Shown: piece by piece, positions 23,154 through 31,595 of the stretch
How positions within the stretch are numbered: the first letter of the stretch is position 1
Layout of the letters: the number at the start of each line of letters is the position of its first letter
Assembly: GCA_025456085.1 (NCBI GenBank)
Contig: JALOLF010000058.1
Location: 1 to 32,143 of the forward strand
DNA from: Acidimicrobiales bacterium
GTDB lineage: Bacteria > Actinomycetota > Acidimicrobiia > Acidimicrobiales > Acidimicrobilacustridaceae
DNA: 32,143 nucleotides
Direction of reading: 5' to 3'
Program-made: the position numbers and the translations under genes
The notes under the pieces: generated by a model
Told to the model about the DNA's origin: nothing
Seen by the model: only the letters and a program-made list of their open reading frames with translations
Database searches by the model: none

Positions 23154-24332
23154 ATGGCCAGCTTCAGAGAGCTCCTGGCGAAGACCAAGGAGCAGATCCG
23201 CGAGGTCGACACGGCCACGGCCGACGACCTGCGGCGCCAGCCCGGCTCCGTCGTGCTCGACGTCCGCGAGGCCGACGAGTACGAGCAGGGCGCCATCCCC
23301 GGTGCGGTGCACATCCCGCGGGGCACGCTCGAGAGCACGATCGAGAACCGCATCCCCGACCGCGATGCGCTGGTGCTGGTCCAGTGCGCCGGTGGCGTGC
23401 GTTCGGCCTTCGCGGCCAAGACCCTCGAGGAGCTCGGCTACACCAACGTCGTGTCGATGGCCGGCGGGTTCAACCGCTGGAAGGACGAGGGTCGCGACTG
23501 GGCGATGCCGCGCACCCTCTCCCCCGAGCAGCGCAACCGCTACAAGCGCCATCTGCTGCTGCCCGAGGTGGGCGAGGAGGGCCAGCTGAAGCTGCTCGAC
23601 GCCAAGGTGCTCCTGCTGGGCGCCGGTGGTCTCGGCTCGCCGGCCGCGCTGTACCTGGCTGCCGCCGGTGTGGGCACCATCGGCATCATCGACATGGACG
23701 TCGTCGACGAGTCGAACCTGCAGCGTCAGATCCTGCACAACGTCGACCGGGTGGGGGACCGCAAGGTCGACTCGGCCAAGAAGACCCTCACGCTGCTCAA
23801 CCCCGACGTGAACGTGGTCACCCACGACACCCGCCTGGGCGCCGACAACGTCGTCGAGCTGCTGGGGCAGTACGACATCGTGGTCGACGGCGCCGACAAC
23901 TTCCCCAGCCGCTACCTGCTCAACGACGCGTCGCTCAAGACGGGCACGCCGGTGGTGCACGGCTCGATCTTCCGCTTCGAGGGCCAGGTGACGGTGTTCC
24001 GGCCCCACGACGGCCCCTGCTATCGGTGCTTCCTGCCCGAGCCCCCGCCGCCGGAGCTGGCGCCGTCGTGCGCGGAGGCGGGGGTGCTGGGCGTGCTGCC
24101 CGGCATCGTGGGCTCGATCCAGGCCCTCGAGGCCATCAAGCTCATCCTCGGCCTGGGCGACTCGCTGTCGGGCCGGCTCATGGCCTACGACGCCCTCGAG
24201 CAGTCGTTCCGCACCTACCGCATCAACCGCGACCCCGGCTGCCAGGCCTGCAGCGTCGACCCGGCCGGTCTGGTCATCGCCGAGTACGACGAGCACTGCA
24301 TGCCCCACCCCATCCAGGCTCCCGTGGCCTGA
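23154..24332 (+). CDS. Rhodanese-ThiF/MoeB sulfur-carrier adenylyltransferase
   Basis: 392 residues. Residues about 15-120 form a rhodanese domain (VVLDVREADEYEQGAIPGA) with catalytic Cys78 in VQCAGGVRS. Residues about 125-380 form an E1-like ThiF/MoeB domain: ATP motif GAGGLGSP (Gly156 onward), QRQILH, VVDGADNFPSRYL, conserved Cys306 in SCAEAGVLG and zinc-binding Cys289/292 (CYRC) and Cys363/366 (CQAC). Such proteins adenylate the C-terminal Gly-Gly of small sulfur carriers (MoaD, ThiS or CysO types) and load sulfur for molybdopterin, thiamine or cysteine synthesis. The domain order is the reverse of mycobacterial MoeZ, where rhodanese is C-terminal. No sulfur-carrier gene is adjacent, so the pathway is not fixed. 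Confidence 0.93.
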   Translation: MASFRELLAKTKEQIREVDTATADDLRRQPGSVVLDVREADEYEQGAIPGAVHIPRGTLESTIENRIPDRDALVLVQCAGGVRSAFAAKTLEELGYTNVVSMAGGFNRWKDEGRDWAMPRTLSPEQRNRYKRHLLLPEVGEEGQLKLLDAKVLLLGAGGLGSPAALYLAAAGVGTIGIIDMDVVDESNLQRQILHNVDRVGDRKVDSAKKTLTLLNPDVNVVTHDTRLGADNVVELLGQYDIVVDGADNFPSRYLLNDASLKTGTPVVHGSIFRFEGQVTVFRPHDGPCYRCFLPEPPPPELAPSCAEAGVLGVLPGIVGSIQALEAIKLILGLGDSLSGRLMAYDALEQSFRTYRINRDPGCQACSVDPAGLVIAEYDEHCMPHPIQAPVA

Positions 24333-24350
24333 GCCCGCCATCGAGCGGGC
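24333..24350 (+). terminator. Hairpin after the rhodanese-MoeB gene
   Basis: GCCCGC-N6-GCGGGC begins directly after the TGA (6-bp stem). A second hairpin CCCTCG-GGA-CGAGGG follows at 24363-24377. There is no T tract; the tandem arrangement before a new promoter supports termination. Confidence 0.4.
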
Positions 24351-24385
24351 CACCAGCGATTCCCCTCGGGACGAGGGTCGGGACA

Positions 24386-24391
24386 TAGGCT
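24386..24391 (+). promoter_or_regulatory. -10-like element TAGGCT for the flippase gene
   Basis: TAGGCT lies 19 nt before an AGGAG ribosome site at 24411-24415. The expected start codon a few bases further on is not ATG, GTG or TTG (see the flippase entry). Confidence 0.4.
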
Positions 24392-24475
24392 CGACAGGTC
24401 CAGCCCGGCCAGGAGCCCCCGATCACCGCCCTCGTCAACCGTCTGCGTGCACGCAACCCCCTCCCGCCCGGCGCG

Positions 24476-25759
24476 GTGTCCGTGGGCGTGGGCCTGGGCA
24501 TCACCGGTGTCGCCACCTACGGGTTCTTCGGCATCACGTCCCGGGTGCTGGACCCGGGTGACTACGACGCCATCGGCGTGTTGTGGTCGCTGCTGTTCGC
24601 CCTGGGCAACGGCCTCATGCAGCCGCTGGAACAGGAGGTGGCACGCGCCGTCTCCGATCGGCGGGCCACCGGCCTCGGCGCCGCCCCCATCGTGCGACTC
24701 GCAGCCCGCATCGGGTTGGCCTTCACCGGTGTCGTGGTCCTGTTGGCGTTGGCGACCCGGTCGTGGGTGCTCGACGAGTTGCTCGACGGCCAGACCGGCC
24801 TGGAGATCGCCTTCCTGGTGGGGCTGGTCGGCTTCTGCATCGCCCACCTGACCCGGGGCACCCTGTCGTCGCACGGGCGCTTCCGGGCCTACGCCGTGTT
24901 CTTCGGCGTGGAGGGGACGTTCCGCCTCGTGCTGGCCGGCGTGCTCGCCGTGGTGGGCGTGGAGGCCGTCGGCCCGTACGGCGCGCTGCTCGCCCTTGCT
25001 CCGTACGCAGGGTCGGCGGTGGCGCTCGTCGGGCAGCGACACCTGCTCGAGGACGGCCCACCGGCACGATGGGGCGAGCTGAGTCGCAACCTGGGTTGGC
25101 TGCTGTTGGGCTCACTGTCGCTGTCGCTGCTCCTCCAGGTCGGCACGCCCACCATCCAGGCGCTGGCCACGCCCGAGCAGGAGGGCTCCACCGGCGCCTT
25201 CCTCAACGCCCTGGTCATCGCCCGCATCCCGCTGTTCCTCTTCCAGGCCGTGCTGGCCTCGCTGCTGCCCCGCCTGGCCCACCTCGCCGGCGAGGGGCGG
25301 CTGGTCGAGTTCACCACCACGCTGCGGCGTCTGGTGGGGGTCATCCTCGGGCTCGGCGTGGTGATCGTGGCGGTGGCGGCCCTCTTCGGGCCACCCGTGA
25401 TCGAGGTGGTGTTCGGCTCCCAGGAGGTGCTCGGTCGCCGCGACCTCGCCATGCTGGCCACCGCCAGCATCGTGATCATGGCCGCGGTGTGCCTCGACCA
25501 GGCCCTGATCGCCCTGTCGGCCCACAGCCGCATGGCCCTGGGCTGGCTCCTGGCGCTGATGACCTTCGCCGGCGTCGTGGCGTTGGGCGACGATCTCTTC
25601 TGGCGGGTCGAGCTGGGTCTCGTGGCCGCGGCGTTCGTGGGCCTGGCCTGGATGGCCACCATGCTCGCGATGCGTCTCCGGCGGGGTACGGCCATCGTCG
25701 AGGAGGTCGAGGAGGTCGACTTCCCCGAGGCCATCGCCGAGATGCCGATCCAACCCTGA
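24476..25759 (+). CDS. Polysaccharide flippase-like membrane protein (Wzx/MATE-like)
   Basis: 427 residues from the first standard start (GTG 24476), with about 12 hydrophobic segments and short charged loops, for example GITGVATYGFFGITSRVLDP at the start, a PLEQEVARAVSDRRA loop, and a long acidic C-terminus (VEEVEEVDFPEAIAE). The overall pattern resembles Wzx-type oligosaccharide flippases, which move lipid-linked sugar units across the membrane; substrate is unknown. The frame continues upstream to an ATC at 24422, 6 nt after AGGAG (24411-24415), which would add ITALVNRLRARNPLPPGA, a typical basic N-terminus before the first span. The GTG at 24476 has no ribosome site. The true start may therefore be non-standard or altered by a sequence error. 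Confidence 0.8.
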   Translation: MSVGVGLGITGVATYGFFGITSRVLDPGDYDAIGVLWSLLFALGNGLMQPLEQEVARAVSDRRATGLGAAPIVRLAARIGLAFTGVVVLLALATRSWVLDELLDGQTGLEIAFLVGLVGFCIAHLTRGTLSSHGRFRAYAVFFGVEGTFRLVLAGVLAVVGVEAVGPYGALLALAPYAGSAVALVGQRHLLEDGPPARWGELSRNLGWLLLGSLSLSLLLQVGTPTIQALATPEQEGSTGAFLNALVIARIPLFLFQAVLASLLPRLAHLAGEGRLVEFTTTLRRLVGVILGLGVVIVAVAALFGPPVIEVVFGSQEVLGRRDLAMLATASIVIMAAVCLDQALIALSAHSRMALGWLLALMTFAGVVALGDDLFWRVELGLVAAAFVGLAWMATMLAMRLRRGTAIVEEVEEVDFPEAIAEMPIQP

Positions 25760-25773
25760 GGCCTGCGTCAGGG
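25754..25773 (+). terminator. Weak hairpin at the end of the flippase gene
   Basis: CCCTGA-N8-TCAGGG overlaps the stop codon (6-bp stem). No T tract; weak evidence. Confidence 0.25.
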
Positions 25774-25828
25774 GCGGCGCCGCGAGCGGACCTGTGCCAG
25801 GAGTCACCACTTTGCGTGGCCCGTCGTC

Positions 25829-25834
25829 TACCCT
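25829..25834 (+). promoter_or_regulatory. -10-like element TACCCT for the lipoprotein/propeller operon
   Basis: TACCCT matches the TASSCT pattern and the same word precedes the opposing amidase gene (31462-31467, minus strand). The leader to ATG 25958 would be about 117 nt. Confidence 0.3.
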
Positions 25835-25957
25835 GGGCCGTCGCGGGCGGAGCGTGTCGACGCGCCACCCTGTCGGGGCCCAGGGCTGAGCTCAAGGGAT
25901 GTCGTGACACCGCCGATCACTCAGAGACGGTCCCGCGCCGCCAGGAGGCCCGCCGCC

Positions 25958-26980
25958 ATGCGCCCCCGCGCCACGCCCACCCGCCTGCTCCTCGTCCCCG
26001 TCGTCGCCGCGCTGTGCGCCGTCGCCGCCTGCGGTGGCGCCGGCGACGGCGCACCGGTGGAGGTCGCAGGTGGGCAGTCCGCACCGGCGCCGTCGGTCGT
26101 GGAGGACCCCACGTTGCCCACGCTGCCCCCCGTCGAGGAGCGCGCCGACGACCTGTTCGACGAGCAGGGCTGCACGCAGACGGGTCCCGACGCCGCGGCG
26201 TGTGGGAACACCGGCGCCGAGATCGACGCGGCGGCGGCCGGCGACAGCACGGAGGACTGGCGGACGCTGGCCGGCTTCGTGGGTCCCCACTGGAACGAGC
26301 AACCCGCCGCCGGCGCGCCGGTGGTGCTCGAGCAGACGGTGGCGATCTCCGCCACCGGCGCCTGGACGGCCCGGGGGCTGGTCCGCAACGAGACGTCGGG
26401 ACAGCTCGACGGGATCGAGGTGACCGCGCAGCTCCTCGCCGCCGACGGCTCGGTGCTGGCCTCGCCGCGTGCGACGAGCCCGGTGGTGGCGGTGCGCAGC
26501 GGTGAGCCCGTGCCCTTCGAGCTCACGGCGGAGGTCCCCGCCGAACAGGTGACCACGGTGCAGTGGTCCGCCGCCGTCCCGGTTCCCGGAGTCGGCGACG
26601 GGTCCGAGTCGGTGGCGTCCACGGCGCCGAGTCGCGACGCCGAGCTGACCACCTTCTGGAGCCGTGACCACTCCGGCGCCGACCGCATCGAGCTGTACCT
26701 GTACCGCGATCCCGACGACGGCTCGCGGCCCTACCTGCTCTTCGGCTCGGTCCTCAACCGGGGCGCCGCCACCGCGTCCCCGACCGTGGTCGTGGCCTGG
26801 CTCGACGGCGACGGCCGCGTGGTGGCGGTGCACGAGGCGCCGGTCGCCGATCCGCGTACGGGCCTGCCGGCCGAGGTGCTCGACTCGGGGGCCGGATCGG
26901 ACTTCCTGGTCGTGCTGGAGGATCCGGCCGAAGGGTTCGCCGCCGGTCCCGCGTCGCCGATGCTGTGGGGGCTGGCATGA
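25958..26980 (+). CDS. Secreted lipoprotein with FxLYD-like domains
   Basis: 340 residues. The N-terminus has a basic stretch, a hydrophobic core and a lipobox ending AVAAC at Cys25, so it should be a lipid-anchored exported protein. A Pro/Ala-rich tether and an acidic segment follow. Two beta-type segments resemble FxLYD-like domains: TARGLVRNETSGQLDGIEV and LFGSVLNRGAATASPTVVV, each with a VxN-type strand followed by a DG turn. Function unknown. ATG 25958 is chosen over GTG 25904 because AGGAGG at 25943-25948 is 9 nt away and the signal peptide then has normal length. GTG 25904 is preceded by AAGGGA and remains possible. Its TGA overlaps the ATG of the next gene (ATGA), so the two exported proteins are probably made together. 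Confidence 0.8.
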   Translation: MRPRATPTRLLLVPVVAALCAVAACGGAGDGAPVEVAGGQSAPAPSVVEDPTLPTLPPVEERADDLFDEQGCTQTGPDAAACGNTGAEIDAAAAGDSTEDWRTLAGFVGPHWNEQPAAGAPVVLEQTVAISATGAWTARGLVRNETSGQLDGIEVTAQLLAADGSVLASPRATSPVVAVRSGEPVPFELTAEVPAEQVTTVQWSAAVPVPGVGDGSESVASTAPSRDAELTTFWSRDHSGADRIELYLYRDPDDGSRPYLLFGSVLNRGAATASPTVVVAWLDGDGRVVAVHEAPVADPRTGLPAEVLDSGAGSDFLVVLEDPAEGFAAGPASPMLWGLA

Positions 26981-28929
26981 GGGCGCGGGTCGCTCGCCGC
27001 CTCGTCGTCGGTCTGCTGGCGGTGGCCGTCGTGGTGGGGGTCCTGCCCGTGCAGCTCGTCGCCCCCGGGTCGGCGCCGAGGGGCGTGACGTCGGCCGAGG
27101 CCCAGACGACCACCAAGACCTTCGGTGCCGAGCCGCTGGCCGACGTCCTGTACTGGGCCGACCAGAAGAAGGCCTGCGGGCTCAGCCGCGACCAGCTCGC
27201 CGCCATGATGATGTCGCCGACGTTCAACGAGACCGGCGCGCCGGCGACCGTGTCGCCCTCGCCCATGACGCTCAGCCGGTGGGACAACCAGACCTCGCTG
27301 TACGCCTACGCCTCGAAGACCCAGTACCCGAGAGCCTTCTTCCACCCCGGCGTCGGGATGTGGCAGTTCGACTCGGCGGGTGGTTGGCCCCTCACCGGGG
27401 CCACCGCCATCAACTCCTACACCTCGGCCCAGCAGGCCGCGACGGTCATCGCCAGCCGCTGGTGCGTGAACCCCACGTGGGCCTACGCGCTGGCGCCCTG
27501 GTACTACTGCGGCACCACCACCATCTGCCAGGACAACTACCGCGCCGTGTTCAACGGCACGAGCCTCACGGTGCGGTCCGATCCCACCACGACCCGGTAC
27601 GGCGGCATGCAGCAGCGCTCCTGCACGGTGGCCGGACTGGGTGCGGTGACCTGCTGGTTCGTCGACCCGTCCCAGGCGCAGGGGCACGACGTCTTCAACC
27701 TGCCCAACTTCGGGCCGGCCCCGATCAGCGCGCCGTTCTACGTGGTCGAATCGGGCGGACGCGAGTACCGCTACTGGCTCAAGCAGGACACCGGCTACGG
27801 CGTGTCGATCTCGGCCGACAAGCCGGTCACGGCCAACGCCCGCAGCGCGCTCACCTGGCGCAGCGGGGAGGTGCTGTGCGACGTGACGGCGTCCAAGGGC
27901 GACACGTGCGCCACGCTGCGCTCGGCGCCGGTCGTGGCCCGCAACGCCGACGGCCGCCAGGAGGTCTTCGTCATCGGCCCCGACGGGCGGGTGCGCCACA
28001 GCTGGCAGCTCGCCCCCAACGGCTCGTGGTCCACCTGGCGCGTCCTCGGCGGGTCCCTCAGCGGCGGGCTCTCGGTCATCACCAGTGCCGACGGCCGTCT
28101 GGAGCTGTTCGGCCGGGGGACCGACGGCACGGTCCAGCACAGCTGGCAGGGCTCGCCCGGTGGCCTGTGGTCCACCTGGACGAGTCGGGGCGGGTCGTGG
28201 CCGGCGACGAGCGAGCCCGTGGGAGGTGTCAACGCCGACGGCCGCCTGGAGATCTTCGTGCAGGGCAGCGACGGCGCGGTGTACCAGTCCTGGCAGCTGT
28301 GGCCGTCCGGGCCCTGGTCCGCCTGGTACTCCATGGGCGGGAGCTGGCCAGTCGGGGCGCACGTCGCCGTGGGCCGCAACGGCGACGGCCGCCAGGAGGT
28401 CTACGTCGTGGGCGCCGACCGGGCGCTGTACCACCGCTACCAGGTGGCCCCCAACAAGGCGTGGGCGCCGTGGTCGTCGCTCGGCGGGTCCCTGGCCGGT
28501 CCCGTGACCGTGGGCTACTCGACGGACCGTCGACAGGAGCTGTTCGCCGTGGGCGCCGACGGCGCCATGTGGCACCTGTGGCAGCGCACCGTCAACGGTG
28601 GCTGGTCGACGTTCACCTCCCGGGGCGGGAGTTGGCCGCCGAGCGCCGAGCCGGTGTCGGCCCGCAACGCCGACGGCCGCCTGGAGGTGTTCGCCACCGC
28701 CGCCGGAGGGACGGTGTGGCACGCCTGGCAGGGCACCGTCAACGGGAGCTTCGTGCCCTTCGCCGCACTCGGCGGCAGCGCGGTGGGGCGTCCCGGTCTG
28801 GGCATGAACGCCGACGGGCGGCTGGAGGTCTTCGTGACCGAGCCGGACCAGGAGGTGGCGCACGCCTGGCAGGTCAAGGCCAACGGTGCCTGGTCCGGCT
28901 GGCTGGGCATGGGTTTCCCCGCTCCCTGA
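26977..28929 (+). CDS. Secreted protein with possible lysozyme-like head and seven-repeat propeller
   Basis: 650 residues. An N-terminal signal peptide (basic, then VVGLLAVAVVVGVLPVQLV) is followed by a head domain (about 50-320). The head contains FNETGA (Glu85) and GVGMWQFDSAG (Gly125 onward), which recall the catalytic Glu and Gly-Met-Gln motifs of lysozyme/transglycosylase folds, plus several cysteines. That assignment is tentative. From Asn323 to the C-terminus are seven repeats of about 47 residues of the form N-A-D-G-R-x-E-V-F ... H-x-W-Q ... G-x-W-S-x-W ... L-G-G. They resemble DUF346 repeats of PLL-type sugar-binding seven-bladed propellers. It overlaps the lipoprotein gene by 4 nt (ATGA) and converges on the amidase gene, which has the same propeller. 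Confidence 0.85.
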   Translation: MRARVARRLVVGLLAVAVVVGVLPVQLVAPGSAPRGVTSAEAQTTTKTFGAEPLADVLYWADQKKACGLSRDQLAAMMMSPTFNETGAPATVSPSPMTLSRWDNQTSLYAYASKTQYPRAFFHPGVGMWQFDSAGGWPLTGATAINSYTSAQQAATVIASRWCVNPTWAYALAPWYYCGTTTICQDNYRAVFNGTSLTVRSDPTTTRYGGMQQRSCTVAGLGAVTCWFVDPSQAQGHDVFNLPNFGPAPISAPFYVVESGGREYRYWLKQDTGYGVSISADKPVTANARSALTWRSGEVLCDVTASKGDTCATLRSAPVVARNADGRQEVFVIGPDGRVRHSWQLAPNGSWSTWRVLGGSLSGGLSVITSADGRLELFGRGTDGTVQHSWQGSPGGLWSTWTSRGGSWPATSEPVGGVNADGRLEIFVQGSDGAVYQSWQLWPSGPWSAWYSMGGSWPVGAHVAVGRNGDGRQEVYVVGADRALYHRYQVAPNKAWAPWSSLGGSLAGPVTVGYSTDRRQELFAVGADGAMWHLWQRTVNGGWSTFTSRGGSWPPSAEPVSARNADGRLEVFATAAGGTVWHAWQGTVNGSFVPFAALGGSAVGRPGLGMNADGRLEVFVTEPDQEVAHAWQVKANGAWSGWLGMGFPAP

Positions 28930-28963
28930 GGCACGGGTCCGTCGCCCCGGTCGGATCCGTGCC
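28930..28963 (+). terminator. Hairpin after the propeller gene
   Basis: GGCACGGGTCC/GGATCCGTGCC forms an 11-bp stem with one G-T pair and a 12-nt loop, directly after the TGA. No T tract. Confidence 0.5.
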
Positions 28964-29030
28964 GGCCGCCACCGTGCCGGCCGCCACCGTGCCGGCCGCC
29001 ACCGTCCCGGGACACGCCGTCCCGGGACAC
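28959..29030. repeat. 15-bp tandem repeats between the convergent propeller genes
   Basis: GTGCCGGCCGCCACC occurs three times (28959, 28974, 28989). The 15-bp period then continues with GTCCCGGGACACGCC (29004) and GTCCCGGGACACGGA (29019). Each of the last two contains the perfect palindrome GTCCCGGGAC. The array fills most of the gap between the two convergent stop codons. Confidence 0.85.
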
Positions 29031-29046
29031 GGAGGCCAGGGGGTGC

Positions 29047-31416
29047 TCAGAGGAGGAACAGCCGCGACCAGCCCCCGGAGCCCGAGCTCTGCCAGGCGTG
29101 CTGGATGGGGTGGTCGGGGGAGCGTCCCACGAACACCTCCAGACGCCCGTCGGCGTTGCGGCCCGCCACCACGCCGTCGAGGACGGGCCCGCCCATGCCG
29201 AGCCACCCCGACCACGCGCCGCCGGCGCGGACCTGCCAGGCGTGGGCCAGGGCCCCGTCCCGGGCCCGGGCGAACACCTCGAGGCGCCCGTCGCCGTTGC
29301 GGGCCACGTGGAGCGTCGCCGCGTCGTCCACGTTGCCGCCCAGCGGCGTCCAGCCCGACCACGGACCGTTCATGGACTGCTGCCAGGCGTGCCACACCTG
29401 GCCACCCCACGAGGTGAACAGCTCCAGGCGCTGATCCGCGTTGGTGCCCACCGTGACCGGTCCGCCGGCCGAGCCGCCCCGGTTGGTCCAGGCCGACCAG
29501 GTGCCGTTGGGCGTGCGCTGCCAGCGGTGCCAGACCTTGCCGTCCGTGCCGCGGGCGAAGATCTCGAGCCGCCCGTCGGGGCTGATGCCCACCGCGGGGT
29601 CTCCGGTGAAGGTGACCCCGCCCAGCGCCTCCCACCCCGACCAGGCGCCGCCGGGCGTCCACTGCCAGGTGTGCTGGAGCGTGCCGCCGGCGTCGATCAC
29701 GAAGACCTCGAGTCGACCGTCGGCGTTGCGGGTCGCCACGGCACGGCTGCCGTCGCGCCAGTACCCCCCGAGCGAGCGCCAGGCGCTCCACGTGCCGCCG
29801 GGGCTGTTCTGCCAGGCGTGCTGGATCGTGTCGTCGTCGGCCACGGCGAACACCTCGAGGCGCCCGTCGCGGTTGAACACGGCGCTGGGGGGTCCGACGA
29901 TGGCGCCGCCCAGGGAGGTCCAGCCCTTCCACCCGCCGTTGGGGGAGGTCTGCCAGGTGTGGAACACCTCGCCGCTGCCCGACGCGGTGAACACCTCGAG
30001 GCGCCCGTCCGCGTTGGAGGTGGCCGTCGGCTCCTGGAACCACGCCGCGGTGGCACCCAGGCCCGAGGCGGTGGCCGCGGCGCGGCTGCGGATCGCCGCC
30101 AGCTGCGGGTAGAGGAGGTTGCCCGGGCAGGCGGTGAAGTCGACGTCGCGGTGTCCGATGACGCGGGGCAGGGTGACGATCGAGCCAGATGCGTACTTGT
30201 CGTTGCCGGACGTCTCCTTGGCGAAGCTGCCGGTCACGGGCATGTCGTGCAGCCACGCCTTCCAGCCGATCACGTCGCCGACGGCGTTCAGCGTCGCGCT
30301 GCTGGGTGTGGCCGAGGTGAAGTCGCCGAGGACCACCACCCCCACGGCCTCCCGGTTGAAGCCGCGCGTGTGGCCGCCCTGCACCATCTCGTGGATGCCG
30401 CCACCCCGGCCTTCCCAGATGGTGCCGAACCGGTCGACGGCGAAGTTGTAGGCGATGTCGTCCCAGCCGTTGGTGTCCATGTGGTAGCTCTGGATCCCGC
30501 GCAGGATGGAGGGGACCTCGGACGGGCCGTAGGCGTTGGTGGTCACCGAGTGGTGGACGACGGCCTGCTTCAGGGTCTCGTTGACCGTCGTCTGCTTCGG
30601 CGCCCGTGCCCCCCACGACGAGCGCAGGTTGATGGCGGGTTGCCCGGGCAGCGCGCCGGCGGGGGACTGCTCGAGGGTGACCTGCACCCGGGTCTCGTCG
30701 TCACGTCCCAGGTGCACCGACACGTCGGTGGCGTCGCCCGGGACGTTGAGCTCGTAGGCGTCGGCCCGGCCCACCCAGATCGGTTCGCTGGCCGGCAGCC
30801 CGATCGTGTCGGCCTCGTGTCGGGCCTCGGCCGAGTCGTTGTCGGGGCCGTGCGTCGGACTGAACGCCAGCTCCTGCCACTCGGTCCAGGTGCCGTCGGC
30901 GCGCACACGCACCAGCGGGGGCGCCTCGGCCAGATCGGCGCCGGTCTCCACGGACACCCCGATGAGGCGGAACGATCCCACCTCGGCGGTGGCCTGCAGC
31001 CGTCCCGGTGTGGCGGCCAGCGCCTCGAGCGCCTCGTGGTCGTGCTCGTCCACCTCCTCGGTGGCTGCCGGCCGCTGCCCCGCCTGGGGCTGGCCCGGTG
31101 CTGCGGCGGGGGGGCCGGGTGCCGGGTCGGGGGCGGCCGTCGTCGGGGTGTCGGTCCCGGGATCGGTCGTCGTCGCCGGGGGAGTGGTCGACCCCGTGGC
31201 CGGTGCCACCGTGGGCGGCGCGGCCGGACCCGGTGGTGCCTCGTCGGGTGGGGCTGCCGGTGGGGCGACGGGTGACAGGGTCGGCCGGTGCTCGTCGATG
31301 CGGATCGTGGCCTCCAGGGCGAACGACGGCAACGGCACGAACGCCAGCAGCGTCCCGCCGACGAGGGTGGCGAGCAGACCGCGCCGGAACCGGCGGCCCG
31401 CGGTTGAGCTGGACAC
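29047..31416 (-). CDS. Secreted PGRP-type N-acetylmuramoyl-L-alanine amidase with seven-repeat propeller
   Basis: 789 residues. A signal peptide (RRFRRG, then [16 protein letters not shown]) is followed by a Pro/Thr/Ala-rich wall-spanning linker to about residue 115 and a beta-rich segment. The amidase_2/PGRP domain (about 270-450) shows zinc ligands in VVHHSVT (His288/His289), His422 and Cys430 in [12 protein letters not shown], and [18 protein letters not shown]. It should cleave the bond between muramic acid and L-alanine in peptidoglycan. From Asn468 seven DUF346/PLL-like repeats follow, as in the opposing gene. GTG 31416 is chosen because the signal peptide begins there; its ribosome site is weak. 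It resembles mycobacterial cell-surface PGRP proteins in its head. The propeller may bind wall or capsule sugars (inferred). Confidence 0.9.
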   Translation of the reverse strand: MSSSTAGRRFRRGLLATLVGGTLLAFVPLPSFALEATIRIDEHRPTLSPVAPPAAPPDEAPPGPAAPPTVAPATGSTTPPATTTDPGTDTPTTAAPDPAPGPPAAAPGQPQAGQRPAATEEVDEHDHEALEALAATPGRLQATAEVGSFRLIGVSVETGADLAEAPPLVRVRADGTWTEWQELAFSPTHGPDNDSAEARHEADTIGLPASEPIWVGRADAYELNVPGDATDVSVHLGRDDETRVQVTLEQSPAGALPGQPAINLRSSWGARAPKQTTVNETLKQAVVHHSVTTNAYGPSEVPSILRGIQSYHMDTNGWDDIAYNFAVDRFGTIWEGRGGGIHEMVQGGHTRGFNREAVGVVVLGDFTSATPSSATLNAVGDVIGWKAWLHDMPVTGSFAKETSGNDKYASGSIVTLPRVIGHRDVDFTACPGNLLYPQLAAIRSRAAATASGLGATAAWFQEPTATSNADGRLEVFTASGSGEVFHTWQTSPNGGWKGWTSLGGAIVGPPSAVFNRDGRLEVFAVADDDTIQHAWQNSPGGTWSAWRSLGGYWRDGSRAVATRNADGRLEVFVIDAGGTLQHTWQWTPGGAWSGWEALGGVTFTGDPAVGISPDGRLEIFARGTDGKVWHRWQRTPNGTWSAWTNRGGSAGGPVTVGTNADQRLELFTSWGGQVWHAWQQSMNGPWSGWTPLGGNVDDAATLHVARNGDGRLEVFARARDGALAHAWQVRAGGAWSGWLGMGGPVLDGVVAGRNADGRLEVFVGRSPDHPIQHAWQSSGSGGWSRLFLL

Positions 31417-31461
31417 GAGAGATCCCCCCGGAGGACGTCGACAGCACCCGCCTGGGAGTCG

Positions 31462-31467
31462 AGGGTA
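31462..31467 (-). promoter_or_regulatory. -10-like element TACCCT for the amidase gene
   Basis: TACCCT on the minus strand lies about 45 nt before the GTG at 31416, with a leader containing GGGGGGATC as a weak ribosome site. It is the same word as before the opposing operon at 25829. Confidence 0.3.
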
Positions 31468-31595
31468 GCAGCGCCGTCGCGACGGCCGAGACCACCTCGT
31501 GCCGTGCGCCGCGTCGCCTGCGCCCCGGGTGTGGCGAGGTGATAGACCCTTGCGGTCCGCGTGCCCGCCCCGGGCGGCCGCCATCGAGAGGAACC

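Noticed and set aside
28959-29030. CRISPR array
   Set aside because: Units are contiguous 15-bp repeats without spacers and no cas gene is present.
26977-31416. Insertion sequence or transposon created by the inverted propeller regions
   Set aside because: No transposase gene, terminal inverted repeat or target duplication is seen; the similarity is explained by protein repeats.
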